Shown piece by piece: positions 1 through 11,452 of a DNA stretch of 64,000 nucleotides; the first letter of the stretch is position 1; every line of letters starts with the position of its first letter. The notes beneath the pieces were generated by a model, which saw only the letters and a list, made by a program, of their open reading frames with translations, did not search any database and had not been told where the DNA came from. The stretch spans positions 87,799,741-87,863,740 of the forward strand of contig CM041465.1 in assembly GCA_023213395.1 (NCBI GenBank). The letters are read 5' to 3'. The translations under genes and the position numbers were made by a program. The DNA is from Cycas panzhihuaensis. Its lineage: Eukaryota > Cycadophyta.

Positions 1-1756
1 TAATGAGCATGGCAGGCTCCTTCCTTTCCTTAATCGAATGGATTGTTTCATGGACTACTATGAAGCCGTCATAGATCTGTCTTCCTTGAAGGAAACTATC
101 CTGGTTCTGAGAGATAATATTTGGCATGATCTTCTTTAGTCTATTGGCTATAACCTTGGTTAAGATCTTATATTTAACATTGTAGAGACTAATGGGTTGG
201 TACTCCTCCATTTTCTTCATCCCTTCTTTTTTAGGGATGAGAACGAGGAATGTTGCCTGCCATTCCTGAAGAATCTTATGATTTACATAAAATTCTTGCA
301 GAGCCTCCATGAGGTCACTCTTTATGATATCCCAAAACTCCTGAAAGAACCCCAGAGGAAAACCATCGGGGCCTAGATCTTTGTCTCTCTTCATATCAAA
401 GAGAGCCTTTCTAACCTCATCCTGTGAAAAAAGAGCTATCAACCTTACATTTTGAGAGTCGTTCACCAATCTGGGGATGTTATTTAGGAAGTCCTTCCTT
501 CTATCCTTGTCACTATCCTCGGCTCTATAAATAAATCCTTAAAGTAATCTCTAGCCAGTTCCTTCATGTCCTCTGTGGAGTTTACTGTCGAGCCATCTTC
601 TCTTTAAAGGTTAGTTATTCTGTTGCTCGCTCTATGCTTTACAGTGGTCATGTGGAAGAATTTAATGTTTTTGTCACCTTCGACCAACCATAATGCCCTA
701 GATTTTTGCCTCCAGTGTATTTCCTCTCTGATAAGGATCTCCTCCAAACTTTCGACCAATTCCTTCTCGGTCTTATCGAGATCTATGGATCTACCCTCCT
801 GCTGTATCATATCCCCTATCTCTTGTATGTCCAAGATGAGTTTGTCCTTGAGTACCCGTATGTTTTGAAAAACTTCCTTATTCCATACTTTTACTTACCT
901 TTTTACCCAGTCTAATTTCTTTGAAAATCCATACATAGCATGGCCACGTATTTGAACATCCCACCATTCCTCAATCTTGTTACAGAGGTCGAGGTGTCTA
1001 AGCCACATCATTTCGAACCTGAAAGGAGACCCATTGAATTTTTCTAAATCCAAAAATTGAAATAGAAGTGGAGAGTGATCAGAGTTTATTCTCGGTAGAG
1101 CTTCCAGGGAAAAATCCTTAAAACATCTCAGCCAGTCATAATTGACCAATAACCTGTCTAGTCTGATTTGGATTAGACATTCCCCAATATGCTTATTGGA
1201 CTAGGTGTATGAAGCCCCCCTAAGCTTCATGTCCTCAAAACCCCCCTATTGTAGGAAGCCCCTGAACTCGTTCATGCTACTGGTCCATCCATCTATAGCC
1301 CCTCTTTTATTACCTAGGCGCAATGCCATATTGACATCTCCTACCAATAGCCAAGGGGCTCTACAGTCCCTGTGGACTTCCAATATCCTATCCCATAACC
1401 TCTTCCTGGCCTCTTGAAGGTTTGGGGTATAGATGTTGGTGACTAGCCACCTGAGGTTGTTACTTCTGTGAGTTAGCCACAAAGAGACAAAGGATTCCTC
1501 CGCTAAATAAATTTCTCCTGACCAAACATTTGAATCCCATAGCGCCATTAGACCCCCCATCTCCTTGAGTATAGCCTACATCTATGCCCTCCTCTTTCCT
1601 TGATATTTTATTTCTAATCCTTGGGCCATTCTCCTTACTTAACTTTGTTTCCTGCAGAAACATTAAATCTGGGAGGTGCCTATTCCTCGTATCTCTAACA
1701 ATTCTCTGTTTTGAGGGGGCATTCAGTCCCCTAATGTTCCACGATATTATTTTCAT
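1..1756 (-). pseudogene. LINE ORF2: endonuclease plus start of reverse transcriptase (copy A), partial
   Basis: ORF2 encodes the enzyme that nicks target DNA and reverse-transcribes the LINE RNA at the nick. The start at 1756 gives MKIISWNIRGLNAPSK, the usual opening of plant LINE endonucleases. It is followed by LQETK (about 1650), a GDVN in place of the usual GDFN (about 1340) and SDHSPLL (about 1085), all endonuclease landmarks. From about 620 to 1 the translation matches LINE RT: a GFFQEFWDIIK segment, LIPKK, then SLYNVKYKIL, GRQIYDG and VVHETIHSIKERKEPAMLI at the edge. The catalytic FADD box would lie outside the window. Frame breaks and stops interrupt it. The copy-A endonuclease follows a second, truncated endonuclease copy at 2001-3049. 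Confidence 0.85.
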
Positions 1757-3293
1757 CTCTTTCTTCTTTGCTTCCAGACTTCTCCAGTTTCCCCTTTCGG
1801 TGGGTCTCTACCTTTTGTTCTAGATTTGAGATTAGGCCCTTCAGGAAAGGCATCATTTAGAGTTTTATGGCTGTCTTGATCCACCTAGGCAACTACCTCT
1901 CTTTCTCTAAGTAGTTTCAGCGGGGGGCTACCCACCCGCTTCTCAGCACCCACATCCTCTGTCTTCTTCTGGGGTTGTGCCATATGTGCTAGGGCATATT
2001 TGCCTCCAATGTATTTCCTCTCTGATGAGGATCTCCTCTAAACTTTCGACCAATTCCTTCTCGGTCTTGTCGAGATCTATGGATCTGCCCTCCTGCTGTA
2101 TCATATTCCCTATCTCTTGTATGTCCAAGATGGTTTTATCCTTGAGTACCTGTATGTTTTAAAAAACTTCCTTATTCTATACTTTTACTTGCCTTTTTAC
2201 CCAGTCTAATTTCTTTGAAAATCTATACATAACCTGGCCACGTATTTGAACACCCCACCATTCCTCAGTCTTGTTACGGAGGTCGAGGTGTCTAAGCCAC
2301 ATCATTTCGAACCTGAAAGGAGACCCATTGAATTTTTCTAAATCCAAAAATTGAAATAGAAGTGGAGAGTGATCAGAGTTTATTCTCGGTAGAGCTTCCA
2401 AGGAAAAATCCTTAAAACATTGCAGCCAGTCATAATTGACCAATACCTTATCTAGTCTGATTTAGATTAGACATTCCCTAATACACTTATTAGACCAGGT
2501 GTATGAAGCCCCCCTAAGCTTCACGTCCTCAAAACCCCCCTATTATAGGAAGCCCCCGAACTCGTTCATGCTACTGGTCCATCCATCTGTACCCCCTCTT
2601 TTATTACCTGGGTATAATGCCGTATTAACATCTCCTACCAACAGCCAAGGGGCTCTGCAGTCCCTGTGGACTTCCAATATCCTGTCTCATAACCTCTTCC
2701 TGGCCTCTTAAAGGTTTGGGTTATAGATGTTGGTGACTAGCCACCTGAGGTTGTTACTTCTATGAGTTAGCCACAAAGAGACAAAGGATTCCTCCGCCAA
2801 ATAAATTTCTCCTAACCAAACATTTGAATCCCATAGCGCCATTAGACCCCCCGCTCCTTGAGTATAGCCTACATCTATGCCCTCCTCTTTCCTTGATATT
2901 TTATTTCTAATCCTTAGGCCATTCTCCTCGCTTAACTTTGTTTCCTGTAGAAACATTAAATCTGGGAGGTGCCTATTCCTCATATCCCTAACAATTCTCT
3001 ATTTTGAGGGGGCATTCAGTCCCCTAACGTTCCATGATATTATTTTCATCTCTTTCTTATTTGCTTCCAGACTTCTCCAGTTTCCCCTTTTGGTGGGTCT
3101 CTACCTTCTATTCTAGATTTGAGATTAGGCCCTTTAGGAAAGGCATCATTTAGAGTTTTCTAGCTGTCTTGATCCACCTGGGCAACTACCTCTCTTTCTC
3201 TAAGTAGTTTTCGGGGGGGGCTACCCACCCGCTTCTCAGCACCCACGTCCACTGTCCTCTTCTGGGGTTGTGCCATATGTGTTAGGGCATATT
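707..3293. repeat. Direct tandem duplication, two units of about 1.29 kb (707-2000 and 2001-3293)
   Basis: The two units align end to end at an offset of 1293-1294 bases and differ by only a few percent by eye; long stretches, such as the block around 1021-1080 against 2315-2374, are identical. Each unit holds the LINE endonuclease and the end of ORF1. The junction at 2000/2001 joins the end of the unit (…AGGGCATATT) to its start (TTTGCCTCC…) with about 2 bases in common. The same end sequence continues differently after unit B (…AGGGCATATTGGGCCG at 3290). This points to a local duplication inside one LINE copy, not two insertions. Confidence 0.9.
2001..3049 (-). pseudogene. LINE ORF2 endonuclease, duplicated copy B, truncated before RT
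   Basis: This is the second copy of the endonuclease domain, starting at 3049 with the same opening as copy A. It contains LPDLMFLQETK, the WLTHRSNNLRWLVTNIY segment and LPRINSDHSPLLF. Instead of running on into RT, the reading direction meets the duplication junction near 2000 and enters sequence that belongs to the ORF1-ORF2 interval. It therefore encodes an endonuclease without polymerase, and in-frame stops (for instance near 2711 and 2440) break it further. It was made by the tandem duplication, not by a separate insertion. Confidence 0.82.
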
Positions 3294-4540
3294 GGGCCGA
3301 TGATCCTGGCCCGACCGGAGTGAAGACCCCAAGTCCTCCAACCCCCTTCAGGCATGTCAGAGCCTCTGATTCCTAAGCAGCCTACACCTCTGTATATGAA
3401 AGAGAGCCCTCCTCATTCAGGGGAGGCTTGTCCACCTACTTCTCAACACCCGCGTCCGAAGCCATCATTTGGGACTCAGTTGTATGTGGAGCCAATGATC
3501 CAGTCTTGACTGAAGAGAGAGCCCCGAGGCCCCCGACCCCTTCCTGGCAGGCTAGGACCTCAGAATCTTGGATTACCTGCTCCCCTCCCTCAAAGAGAGT
3601 GTCTTCCTCGTTGGGATCAAAGCTAAGATCTAAGGGGGGAATACTTTATAGTTCTAGGAGGGGCCCATCTCAATCCTTTGTAACTTCAGGGACTAGGGTA
3701 TTCCCATGAATCTCTTATGTCTGCCCTTCCATCCTTATATCTATGAGTTCTATTGCCTCTTGAGTTTTCAACTCATTGGAGATCTCTTGCATCCCTTCCA
3801 TTGGGTTTTTTACTCCAGGACATTTCTAGGGTAAGTGGCCTAGATTTTTACAAGATGAGCATCTAAAATACTCCATTTTATACACCAATGGTTGTGCCCA
3901 ATACCCATCCACCATGTCTATCCATAGGTCATCCAAGAGGGGTTTGTCGATCCTAACCAGGGCACAGAACCTGGCATTTATGAGTCTACTTCTATTCTTG
4001 GTTGTTGAGTCTACTGCAAGAAGAGGTCCCACAGCTTTTGTGATTCCTTTAAGCACTTTGGGGTTCCACTGATATAAAGGGAGACCTTGCAATTGAATCC
4101 ATATAGGTGCTTGCCTAATTTTGGGGACTGAAGGATCAAAATCCCTATGCCATTTTTCAAGGGTTAAGGCCTTTTTACCATGTATCCAAGGTGCCCTTAA
4201 GAGTATGTTGGTCATGTCCTCATAGGAAAGGAATTTAAATAAGACACAACCCTTTGGCATCATAATCACTTCCACATTTCCTACAATTTTCTATTTGATC
4301 CTTATCTAGCTTCTGATGGTTTCCATCCGATGCAGGTTCGGAGAACCTCTGACAAGCGATTCTCCTAATATTTCTCAGTTTTCTCCACTATACCCTATGG
4401 GATTTTTAATCTGACTTTATTATCTTATATTACAAGGGTTAGGTCATATGTTTCTTTTTTATTTGCTCTCAACACATCACAGTAAGATCTCCCTTGTAAA
4501 GGATTGGGGTTTTGGTTCTAGTTTTGAAGTAGCTGATCCT
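3294..4540 (-). pseudogene. LINE ORF1: DUF4283 domain with CCHC zinc knuckle
   Basis: ORF1 is the RNA-binding, gag-like protein of plant LINEs. The clearest part is 3826-4275: MPKGCVLFKF, then a run typical of DUF4283 (APWIHGKKALTLEKW, PIWIQLQGLPL, RLINARFCALVRI), ending in a zinc knuckle that begins CSSCKNLGHLP near 3835. Upstream (4280-4540) the frame continues with stops and lines up with the N-terminal part of the ORF1 of L2. The C-terminal part toward 3294 is low-complexity, Pro/Ser/Glu-rich and broken. The exact start codon cannot be fixed because of the stops. Confidence 0.8.
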
Positions 4541-4995
4541 TATCCATTCTTAAAAAACTAAAAAAAATAAGTATGTAAACTCCATGCAAGGTTGACAGGG
4601 TCTTACCATATCCCTGAATTCAACACAAAAAGCCTTAGCATCTCCCCTTCTTGTTGGTTTGAATGGCAAGTCCTCCAGCTTCGAATGGACCGAAAGATGA
4701 CCTCTTTTCCCTATCGGCAAATAGCTTACATACCCTAACCATGAGGCCCTCCCTCTATTGGTGCATATCTAGGTAAAGAAGGGCTCGAGTCCCTTGTTGA
4801 GAATCGGTAAATTACTGCCCTGCATTAGCCTTGCCTCTGTCTCAGAATGACTGGGAAATCTTCTCACAATGGGCGTGTCTAGGAGCACGGCCTGGACGAC
4901 CTCATGACCACATTGGATGGATGCCATTGCATCTAGAGACCCTGCGTGTAGCCTAGTGCCACCACCCATTTGGAAACGGGGAACCCTAGCCTATG
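4541..4995 (-). other. Probable LINE L1 5' leader
   Basis: This stretch is richer in G and C than its surroundings and lies just upstream of ORF1. It holds an open frame (4969-4769) with no recognisable domain. Like the region just inside the 5' end of L2 (about 33850), its outer end carries GGGTTCC-type sequence. I read it as untranslated leader and not as a gene. Confidence 0.45.
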
Positions 4996-5153
4996 AGTCG
5001 AGCCGATCCAGCGTAATATGCTTAATAATAATCTAAGTACATTATTTTATATTTTATATATAATTATTTATTATAATTAACATTATATTATATTACATTG
5101 CATCAAATTATAATATAAATAATATAATATATATTTAGTATATCACATTACAT

Positions 5154-5154
<1 letters not shown>

Positions 5155-5240
<86 letters not shown>
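5155..5240. repeat. (TA)n microsatellite, about 40 uninterrupted units
   Basis: 5161-5240 is pure alternating TA, bordered by imperfect TA-rich sequence on the left. Such tracts are unstable in length and difficult to assemble, so the true number of repeats may differ. Confidence 0.98.
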
Positions 5241-5241
<1 letters not shown>

Positions 5242-5900
5242 CCATCCAAATAAGTCCTTCAATGGTTATATATTTATATTATTGATATTTATTTCATTAT
5301 CACACTCATTAGTTGAAACATTACATTTATTTACCTTTAAATTCATTTTATCACATTATCACTTAGCATTTGTGTTATTATTCATATGTAATAAGGTAAA
5401 TTATATAATAGCATTTTCACATCACTATCGACATTTATATTCACAATATACTTCAATAGTTAATATATCATATATCTTTCCTTCATAATCACTATATAAT
5501 TATTCACATTATTACTTAGTACTAGTTATTTATATCATCTATCAATCATTGAATCAATATTACTGCCATTTTTCTACCCAAGTTGTTTGCCTTTAATCCA
5601 TCTATCTTCATTGTTTCTTTCATTATCAATCCATTCAACCCATCAATTTGATTGTTTATTTGTTCACTGGCTGACGTCCTCTTAAACCATCCCATTTAGT
5701 TAATTTAATATCCCTTAATATTAAGTATTAGACCAATTTAGCATTCTGTTTTACGAGGGTGACCAATTGAGTCATCTCAAGTAGTGTTAAACCAGGGTTG
5801 AAATATTATTTTGGAGTATTGAAGTTTCATTCAATACATAAGTTTTATACATCAATAAAAGAAGTCAAAAAGATTAACCAGAGAAGCATACACTATCTAT
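5241..5900. other. AT-rich stretch without a gene; possible worn LTR end
   Basis: No coding signal was found. The part from about 5690 to 5880 (a TGTTAAACC-like start near 5787, AATAAAAG near 5855) could be the end of a 5' LTR of the gypsy remnant that follows, but no partner LTR is present in the window to test this. Confidence 0.3.
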
Positions 5901-5964
5901 TTTCTCTGACAACCTAAACATGACAGTCAACTAGTGGAACTGCATATATACAATTATTAAAGTA

Positions 5965-7070
5965 ATGAATATAGAAGATATGGTAGATAACATTGTCCAA
6001 AAGAATATCAGCGAACCAATTACTCAAGTAGTCTACGAAGTAGTCTAGACATCAAATGCTCTCTTAAATCATGCTTTACATTAGATTTTGGATAAATTAA
6101 CAATCATAGTCATAAGCAAGAAGGAAGATATGATTGTTCTTAATTCAAAAGATGAAGCAATAAGTCATCAATCACATATCAGACATCAAACTATAAGAAA
6201 TCAGTTTGGTCCTTAGATATCTCCAATTAATTTTGAAAATAAAGTTATCAAAAAACATCTCAATGAATACCGAAATTTAACTCCTAAGGAACAGAAAATA
6301 GTGGGTTTTCAAGCATACTTCAACTACTTTCAAAGTATATAGACACAAAAAAAGAAAAAGTTAAAAAAAATTATTATACAATATTTTAGTATGGAGAAAA
6401 AATTGTATGATCTGAGAGTATAGATCTAATAAATGGAAAACTACTTTCGTTTAGTAGAGATTGAACCAACAGCATAAGTTCCTTTAGCCACCTTGTACAT
6501 AGATAGAATAGCATATGAATGGTGGCAGTGTCTTGAATGAACTTCTTTTCAAAATCAACTTCCAACCTAGAAAGAGTTTGTGCATTTATTCATCGAATGG
6601 TTTGAAATGATATCTAATTGTAATTACTATTGTGAGTTATGAAGATTAAAACAAATTGGCTATGTGGAAGAATACAATGCAACATTCACAAAATTTGGTT
6701 ATGTTTTGGAAGACATTCCCATGAATTGACTTATCCAATTATATATAGATGTATTAACTATTGAAATCCAAGCGGATGTCAAAATTCAAGAACTAAAGGA
6801 TCTAAGTAAGGTAATACAACTTGCCAAAATATAGGAAGATAAGGTTAATAAATTACTAAAAGTAATAACAAGACCTTATATTCCTCCTTATACTTGATCT
6901 AATCCTCTTTCAACAATACAGCCTGGTCTATTGCCTAGTAGAGTTACTTAACCAACTAAACTAGTACTTCAAAGGATAAATTTTGATCAAGAAAATTTAC
7001 AAAAAAAGAACATCTATTTTAGGTATGCCGAAAAATAGATACCTAATCATAAATGTTAGAAGAATTAGTT
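5965..7070 (+). pseudogene. Gypsy gag with degenerate zinc knuckle
   Basis: Gag forms the virus-like particle that packages element RNA. The frame opens at an ATG at 5965 (MNIEDMVDNIV). The core at about 6480-6720 reads PLATLYIDRIAYEWWQCLE, then WKEFVHLFIEWFE and YVEEYNATFTKFGY, typical of retrotransposon gag. At 7013-7060 the knuckle reads FRYAEK*IPNHKC, where the family normally has CFRCGEKYxPGHKC; two Cys positions are lost and a stop lies inside. The protein is interrupted many times. Confidence 0.75.
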
Positions 7071-7279
7071 ATATACAATCGAATTATCCCTAATAGCTAA
7101 AAATGAGGAAATTGAAGAAGAAGAAGATATAGAAAATGGCCAAGAGAATACTCTTAAAGCTTAAGAGTACCAATATAACTAGGAAGAAGATATCTTAAAA
7201 ATATGATTCTCAACTATGAGTGGTCTTGCAAAATCCGATACGCTTAAACTACGAGGATTTATCAAAAATCGGGTTATTA

Positions 7280-8876
7280 GAATACTAGTTGATCCTAGAA
7301 GTACTCATAATTTTATTTATAGAATCTCAGCTTAATACTTAAAATGGTTTCCATCTAGAATAGTAGCTTTCAAGTAAGTGTTGGAGGTTTCCAAGTTATC
7401 TCTAGACAAGGACTGATGGAAAACCTTAAGATCTCAGTAGGCGATGTCATTATTAAAGAAAATTTTTATGTACTTGATGTTGGAGGAGTAGATATTGTTC
7501 TAGGAAGTCAGTGGTTAAGAACCTTAGGAACTTTTGAAATGAACCTTAAGTAATTATTTATGAGATATAAGAACAAAGGAAGAATCGTTGTTCTTCAAGG
7601 AGAGAAACCAGAAAATAGCCAATTATTATCTTGTAAATGAATGGAAAAATTAATTAAGAAAGGGTATCATGGTATTATGGCTCAACTCTTCTCTATTCAA
7701 GTAGAAATAATGCCAATAACAAAAGAAAGTAAACTTTAAAAAGTTATTCAGAAACATGAAGAAGATTTTCAAAGTATTCTAGTAGAATTACCTCCAGACA
7801 GAGGGCTGGAATATCAAATTGAACTTGAAGTGGTTACTAATCAAATTGTTATCCAGCTATATAAATAGCCATATCATTATCAGAATGAAATTAAGAAAAT
7901 TATATGAGAGTTATTAGATCTAGGAGCAATAGCCTCTACTAAAAGCCCTTTTGCAGCTCCTGTAATCTTAGTAAGGAAAAAAAGATGGATCTTATCATAT
8001 GTGCATAAACTAAATAAGGTTATAATTAAAAATAAATTTTCTATACTAAGGATTGATGAGTTACTAGACAAACTGTAAGGAACCGAATATTTTTCAAAAA
8101 TAGACTTAAAATCTGGTTACTATCAAATTCAAATTAAATCAGAGGATACATACAAAATAGCCTTTAGCATACACCATGGATATTATGAATTCAAAGTAAT
8201 GTCTTTTAGCCTAACCAGTGCACCGACCACATTTCAAACTATTATGAATAAGATTCTTAAGCCCTTCCTATGGAAATTTATCTTAGTATTCTTCGACGAC
8301 ATATTAGTCTTCAGCAAAAAGTGGGAAGAACACCTAAAATAACTTGATCAAGTACTAAGCATATTAAAGGAACAAAAGTTTTATGTTAATAAATCAAAAT
8401 GTTATTTTGCTTTGAAAGAAATAGAATATTTGGGTCATCTCATTTCAAGAGAAGAAATTAGAGTTGATCCAAGAAAAGTTAAGGCAATTCAAGAATGGTT
8501 GACACCAAAAAATATTACTAAACTCTGAGGATTTTTAGGATTAATAGGATATTATCAATATTTTGTTAAAAATTATGCATAGAAAATAGTTGACTTAACT
8601 TTCTTATTAAAAAATGATTCTTTTCAATGGAATAAAGAAGCAACAAAGTGTTTTGAACAAGTTAAGCAAATAATAACCTAGTTACCAATGCTAACATTAC
8701 CTAATTTTTCTAAATTTTTTATAATAGAATATGATACATATGGAATAAGAATCAGTGCAGTACTGATTCAAGAAGGAAAACCCATCACATTTGAGAGTAA
8801 AAAACTAAACAACAGAGAAATTCTCAAATCTACCTGTGACAAGGAAATATTGGCTATTATACATGCTTTGGTTAAA
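7280..8876 (+). pseudogene. Gypsy pol: protease, reverse transcriptase, RNase H start
   Basis: The protease begins near 7285 with LVDPRSTHNFIY; the family has DSGSTHNFI, so the active-site Ser-Gly is changed, while the catalytic Asp is kept. VDIVLGSQWL near 7490 marks its end. The RT runs about 7860-8520: SPFAAPVILVRKK, FSKIDLKSGYYQIQI, FSLTSAPTTFQTIMN, then FFDDILVFS near 8287 with the catalytic DD pair intact, and YLGHLISREEIRVDP. The RNase H begins near 8690 (FFIIEYDTYGIRISAVLIQ) and ends abruptly after IIHALVK at 8876. Stops at 8079, 8339, 8527 and others kill it. Confidence 0.85.
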
Positions 8877-8908
8877 TGATTTTAGATTTTACATTTTCTA
8901 AATATTAC

Positions 8909-11408
8909 ATCTTTGGAAAGCAATGTAGACTCAGATTTAATATAGAGAGTCACACAAGTAAAGATGTTCTAGATTATATCCATTTAGATATATGGGGACC
9001 AACCCTATTTATATCTTATGGAGGAGCATTATATTTTGTTATAGTTATAGATGACTACTCCAAAAAGGTATGGGTCTATTTTTTGAAAAGAAAGTCTGAT
9101 ATATTGAATGTATTTATGTAGTTTAAAGATTTGGTTGAAAAGAGCACAAGTAGGTCAATCAAATACTTACAAACAGATAATAGAGCTGAGTTTAATTCTT
9201 TGGAGTTTAAAAACTATTACATAGAATTAGGGTTTCAAAGACATAATACCACCAATTATACTCCATAGCAGAATGGCATTGTAGAATGCATGAATAGAAC
9301 TCTTTTAGAAAGAGTAAGGAGTATGCTTAGTAAGATAGGCATGGAGTAGGGTTTATAGGTAGAAGTAGTTCAAATAGCTTACAATCTAGTAAATAGATAA
9401 CCATTAGTTACAATAGATTATAATATTCCTAAAGAAATATGGACCAGACACCTATGTGATTTTCTGAATCTAAAAATATTTGGTTGTGATTCTTATGCTT
9501 TGACTAATAAAAGTTAAAGTATAAAATTAGACCCAAAATCTAGAAGGTATATATTTATTGGGTATGGTGATAAGGATCGAGGTAAGGGATACAAGTTGTA
9601 GGATCCTATTGCCCACAAACTCATCATCAACAAAGAGGTAGTATTTGATGAATCTCTTTTTTTGAAAACATCAATAGGTCAAGTTTGAAACCTAGCCATT
9701 TTTAGAAATAGGAAAGATGGAAGAGTTTTCTGAAGATGAACCTACAAAAGAAATATAGGAATATGAGGACATTCCTCAATTCTCTATAAGAAGATCTACA
9801 TAGGTCAGACATCCTCCTGAAGGGTATAACCCAACTAGTTCTATTGATTTGATTTCAAATGATAGAGAACTTATATATTTTCAAGAAGTAATGGATGTTG
9901 TTTATAGTGCATGATGGATGAGGGCTATGCAGGAAGAAATAGAGGCCTTAGAGAAGAATAACTCATGGGACTTGGTATAACTTCCACAAGGTAAGAAAAT
10001 TATTGGTTGCAGGTGGGTTTACAAAAGGAAACTAGATGTTGATGTGAAAGTTTATAGATATTGGGCAAGATTAGTGGTAAAAGGTTTTGCATAGAAAGTA
10101 GGTATAGATTTCCATAAAATATTTTCCCCAATTATTAAGCTTGTTTCTATTTAGGTTCTGTTAGCATTAGTGGCTTCACTTGATTTAGACTTGGAGCAAT
10201 TAGATATTAAAACAACATTTCTATATTGATATTTGGAGGAGGAAATATACATGAAATAGCGAAAAGGCTTTGTATAGAATGGCAAGAATAGACTTATTTA
10301 CAAGCTTAGGAAATCTTTGTATGGCATAAAGTAATCACTCAGGCAATGGTACAAGTTTGATTCCTTCACGAAGGGCTAGAATTTCAAATGAAGTGAGTAT
10401 GATCATTGTATTTATTTTAAAACCTTGGACAATGGCTTATTCATCATTTTAGTATTATATGTTAATGGCATACTTGTGGTAAGTAAAACTATGGCAGAAA
10501 TCAATAAGTTATAGCCTCAAATGGCTAGGACATTTGATATGAAGGATCTAGAAGTAGCAAAATAAATCTTGAGCATGGAGATATATAGAGATAGGAAGAA
10601 TGGTAAGCTTTGGTTATCATGATAGAAATATGTAGAGAAGATACTAACCAAATTTGGTATGGTGAATGTGAAACCTATTAATATCTTATTTGCTTCCCAT
10701 TTCAAGCTTTCTTCAAGTTTGAGTCCTAGTTTTAAAGAAGGAAAAAAATATATATCTTATGTACCTTATGCTAGTGTTATAGGAAGCTTAATGTATGCCA
10801 TGGTATGTATAGGACTTGATATTTCATATGTAGTTAGTGTGGTTAGAATATATATGTCAAATTAAGGCCTAGAGCATTAGGCAGAAGTGAAATGGGTACT
10901 TTGGTATTTAAGAGGCATAAGTAACTATTGCATCACCTATAGTGGTACACGTAATTCAATTTATAGAAATATGGATTCAGATTTTTTAGGAGACTTAGAT
11001 AAAAGAAGGTCAATTTCAAGTTATATATTTACTCTTACAAATAGTCTAGTTAGTTGAATGTTTAAACATCAAATCATAATTACTTTATCTACTACATAAG
11101 CTGAGTATATTGCTGCAGCACATGCTTGTAATGAGGCAATTTGGATATAGGGTCTATTGGGTGAGCTTAGAAGGGTATAAGATAAGGTAAAGGTATTTTA
11201 TGATAATCAAAGTTCCATTTACTTATCATAATATAACAAAACACATTATAGTCAAATATCATTTTATGAGATAGGTTGTTGAAGCAAGTGGAGCAACACT
11301 TAAGAAGGTTTATACTTAGTAGAATTATATAGACATGTTCACTAAACCAATACTTCTAGAGAAGTTCAAATGGTATTTGGCTTCTCTTAACTTACAGAAA
11401 AAGTTATG
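8909..11408 (+). pseudogene. Copia pol: integrase, RT, RNase H
   Basis: Integrase (about 8960-9330): HLDIWGP, VIDDYSKKVWVYFLK, LQTDNRAEFN (usual DNGGEF altered), YTP*QNGIVECMNRTLLER, keeping the Asp and Glu positions. RT (about 9930-10640): WRVYKRKL, VKGFAxKVGIDF, and at about 10462 YVNGILV in place of YVDDILV, so both catalytic Asp residues of this box are lost. RNase H (10880-11330): SDFLGDLDKRRSISSY and AEYIAAAHACNEAIW. The end reads VFTKPILLEKF…LASLNL near 11400, the normal copia pol terminus. Numerous TAG/TAA stops replace Gln codons. Confidence 0.85.
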
Positions 11409-11452
11409 AATGGTTCAAGAAGGTATCAAGTAAAATTATTGTCAAGGTAGAG

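Larger units (their letters stand above)
1..4995 (-). mobile_element. LINE L1 (plant L1-type non-LTR retrotransposon), 3' part outside the window
   Basis: Read on the minus strand this is 5' leader, ORF1 (DUF4283 plus CCHC), then ORF2 with an apurinic-type endonuclease and reverse transcriptase. The RT runs off the left edge of the window, so the 3' end, RNase H and poly-A tail are not seen. The order is disturbed by a direct tandem duplication at 707-3293, which gives endonuclease, endonuclease, RT. The 5' end is placed near 4995, where GC-rich sequence gives way to AT-rich DNA; this border is an estimate. L2 (33824-39939) is a second, diverged member of the same LINE family in the opposite orientation. 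Many in-frame stops make L1 inactive. Confidence 0.88.
5901..8880 (+). mobile_element. Ty3/gypsy remnant (Gy-A): gag, protease, RT, RNase H; integrase and 3' LTR missing
   Basis: The domain order gag, zinc knuckle, protease, RT, RNase H is readable on the plus strand. After the start of RNase H the gypsy sequence stops at about 8880 and copia integrase sequence begins in the same direction, so the integrase half was lost. No LTR could be confirmed. Many stops show it is old. Confidence 0.85.

Noticed and set aside
4769-4969. Minus-strand frame of 66 codons as a possible host gene
   Set aside because: It lies in the leader of LINE L1, has no domain I recognise and no gene context.
5282-5488. 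Hydrophobic 68-codon frame as a small membrane protein
   Set aside because: Random translation of AT-rich DNA gives Phe/Ile/Leu/Tyr-rich peptides. No start context, homology or conservation can be shown.
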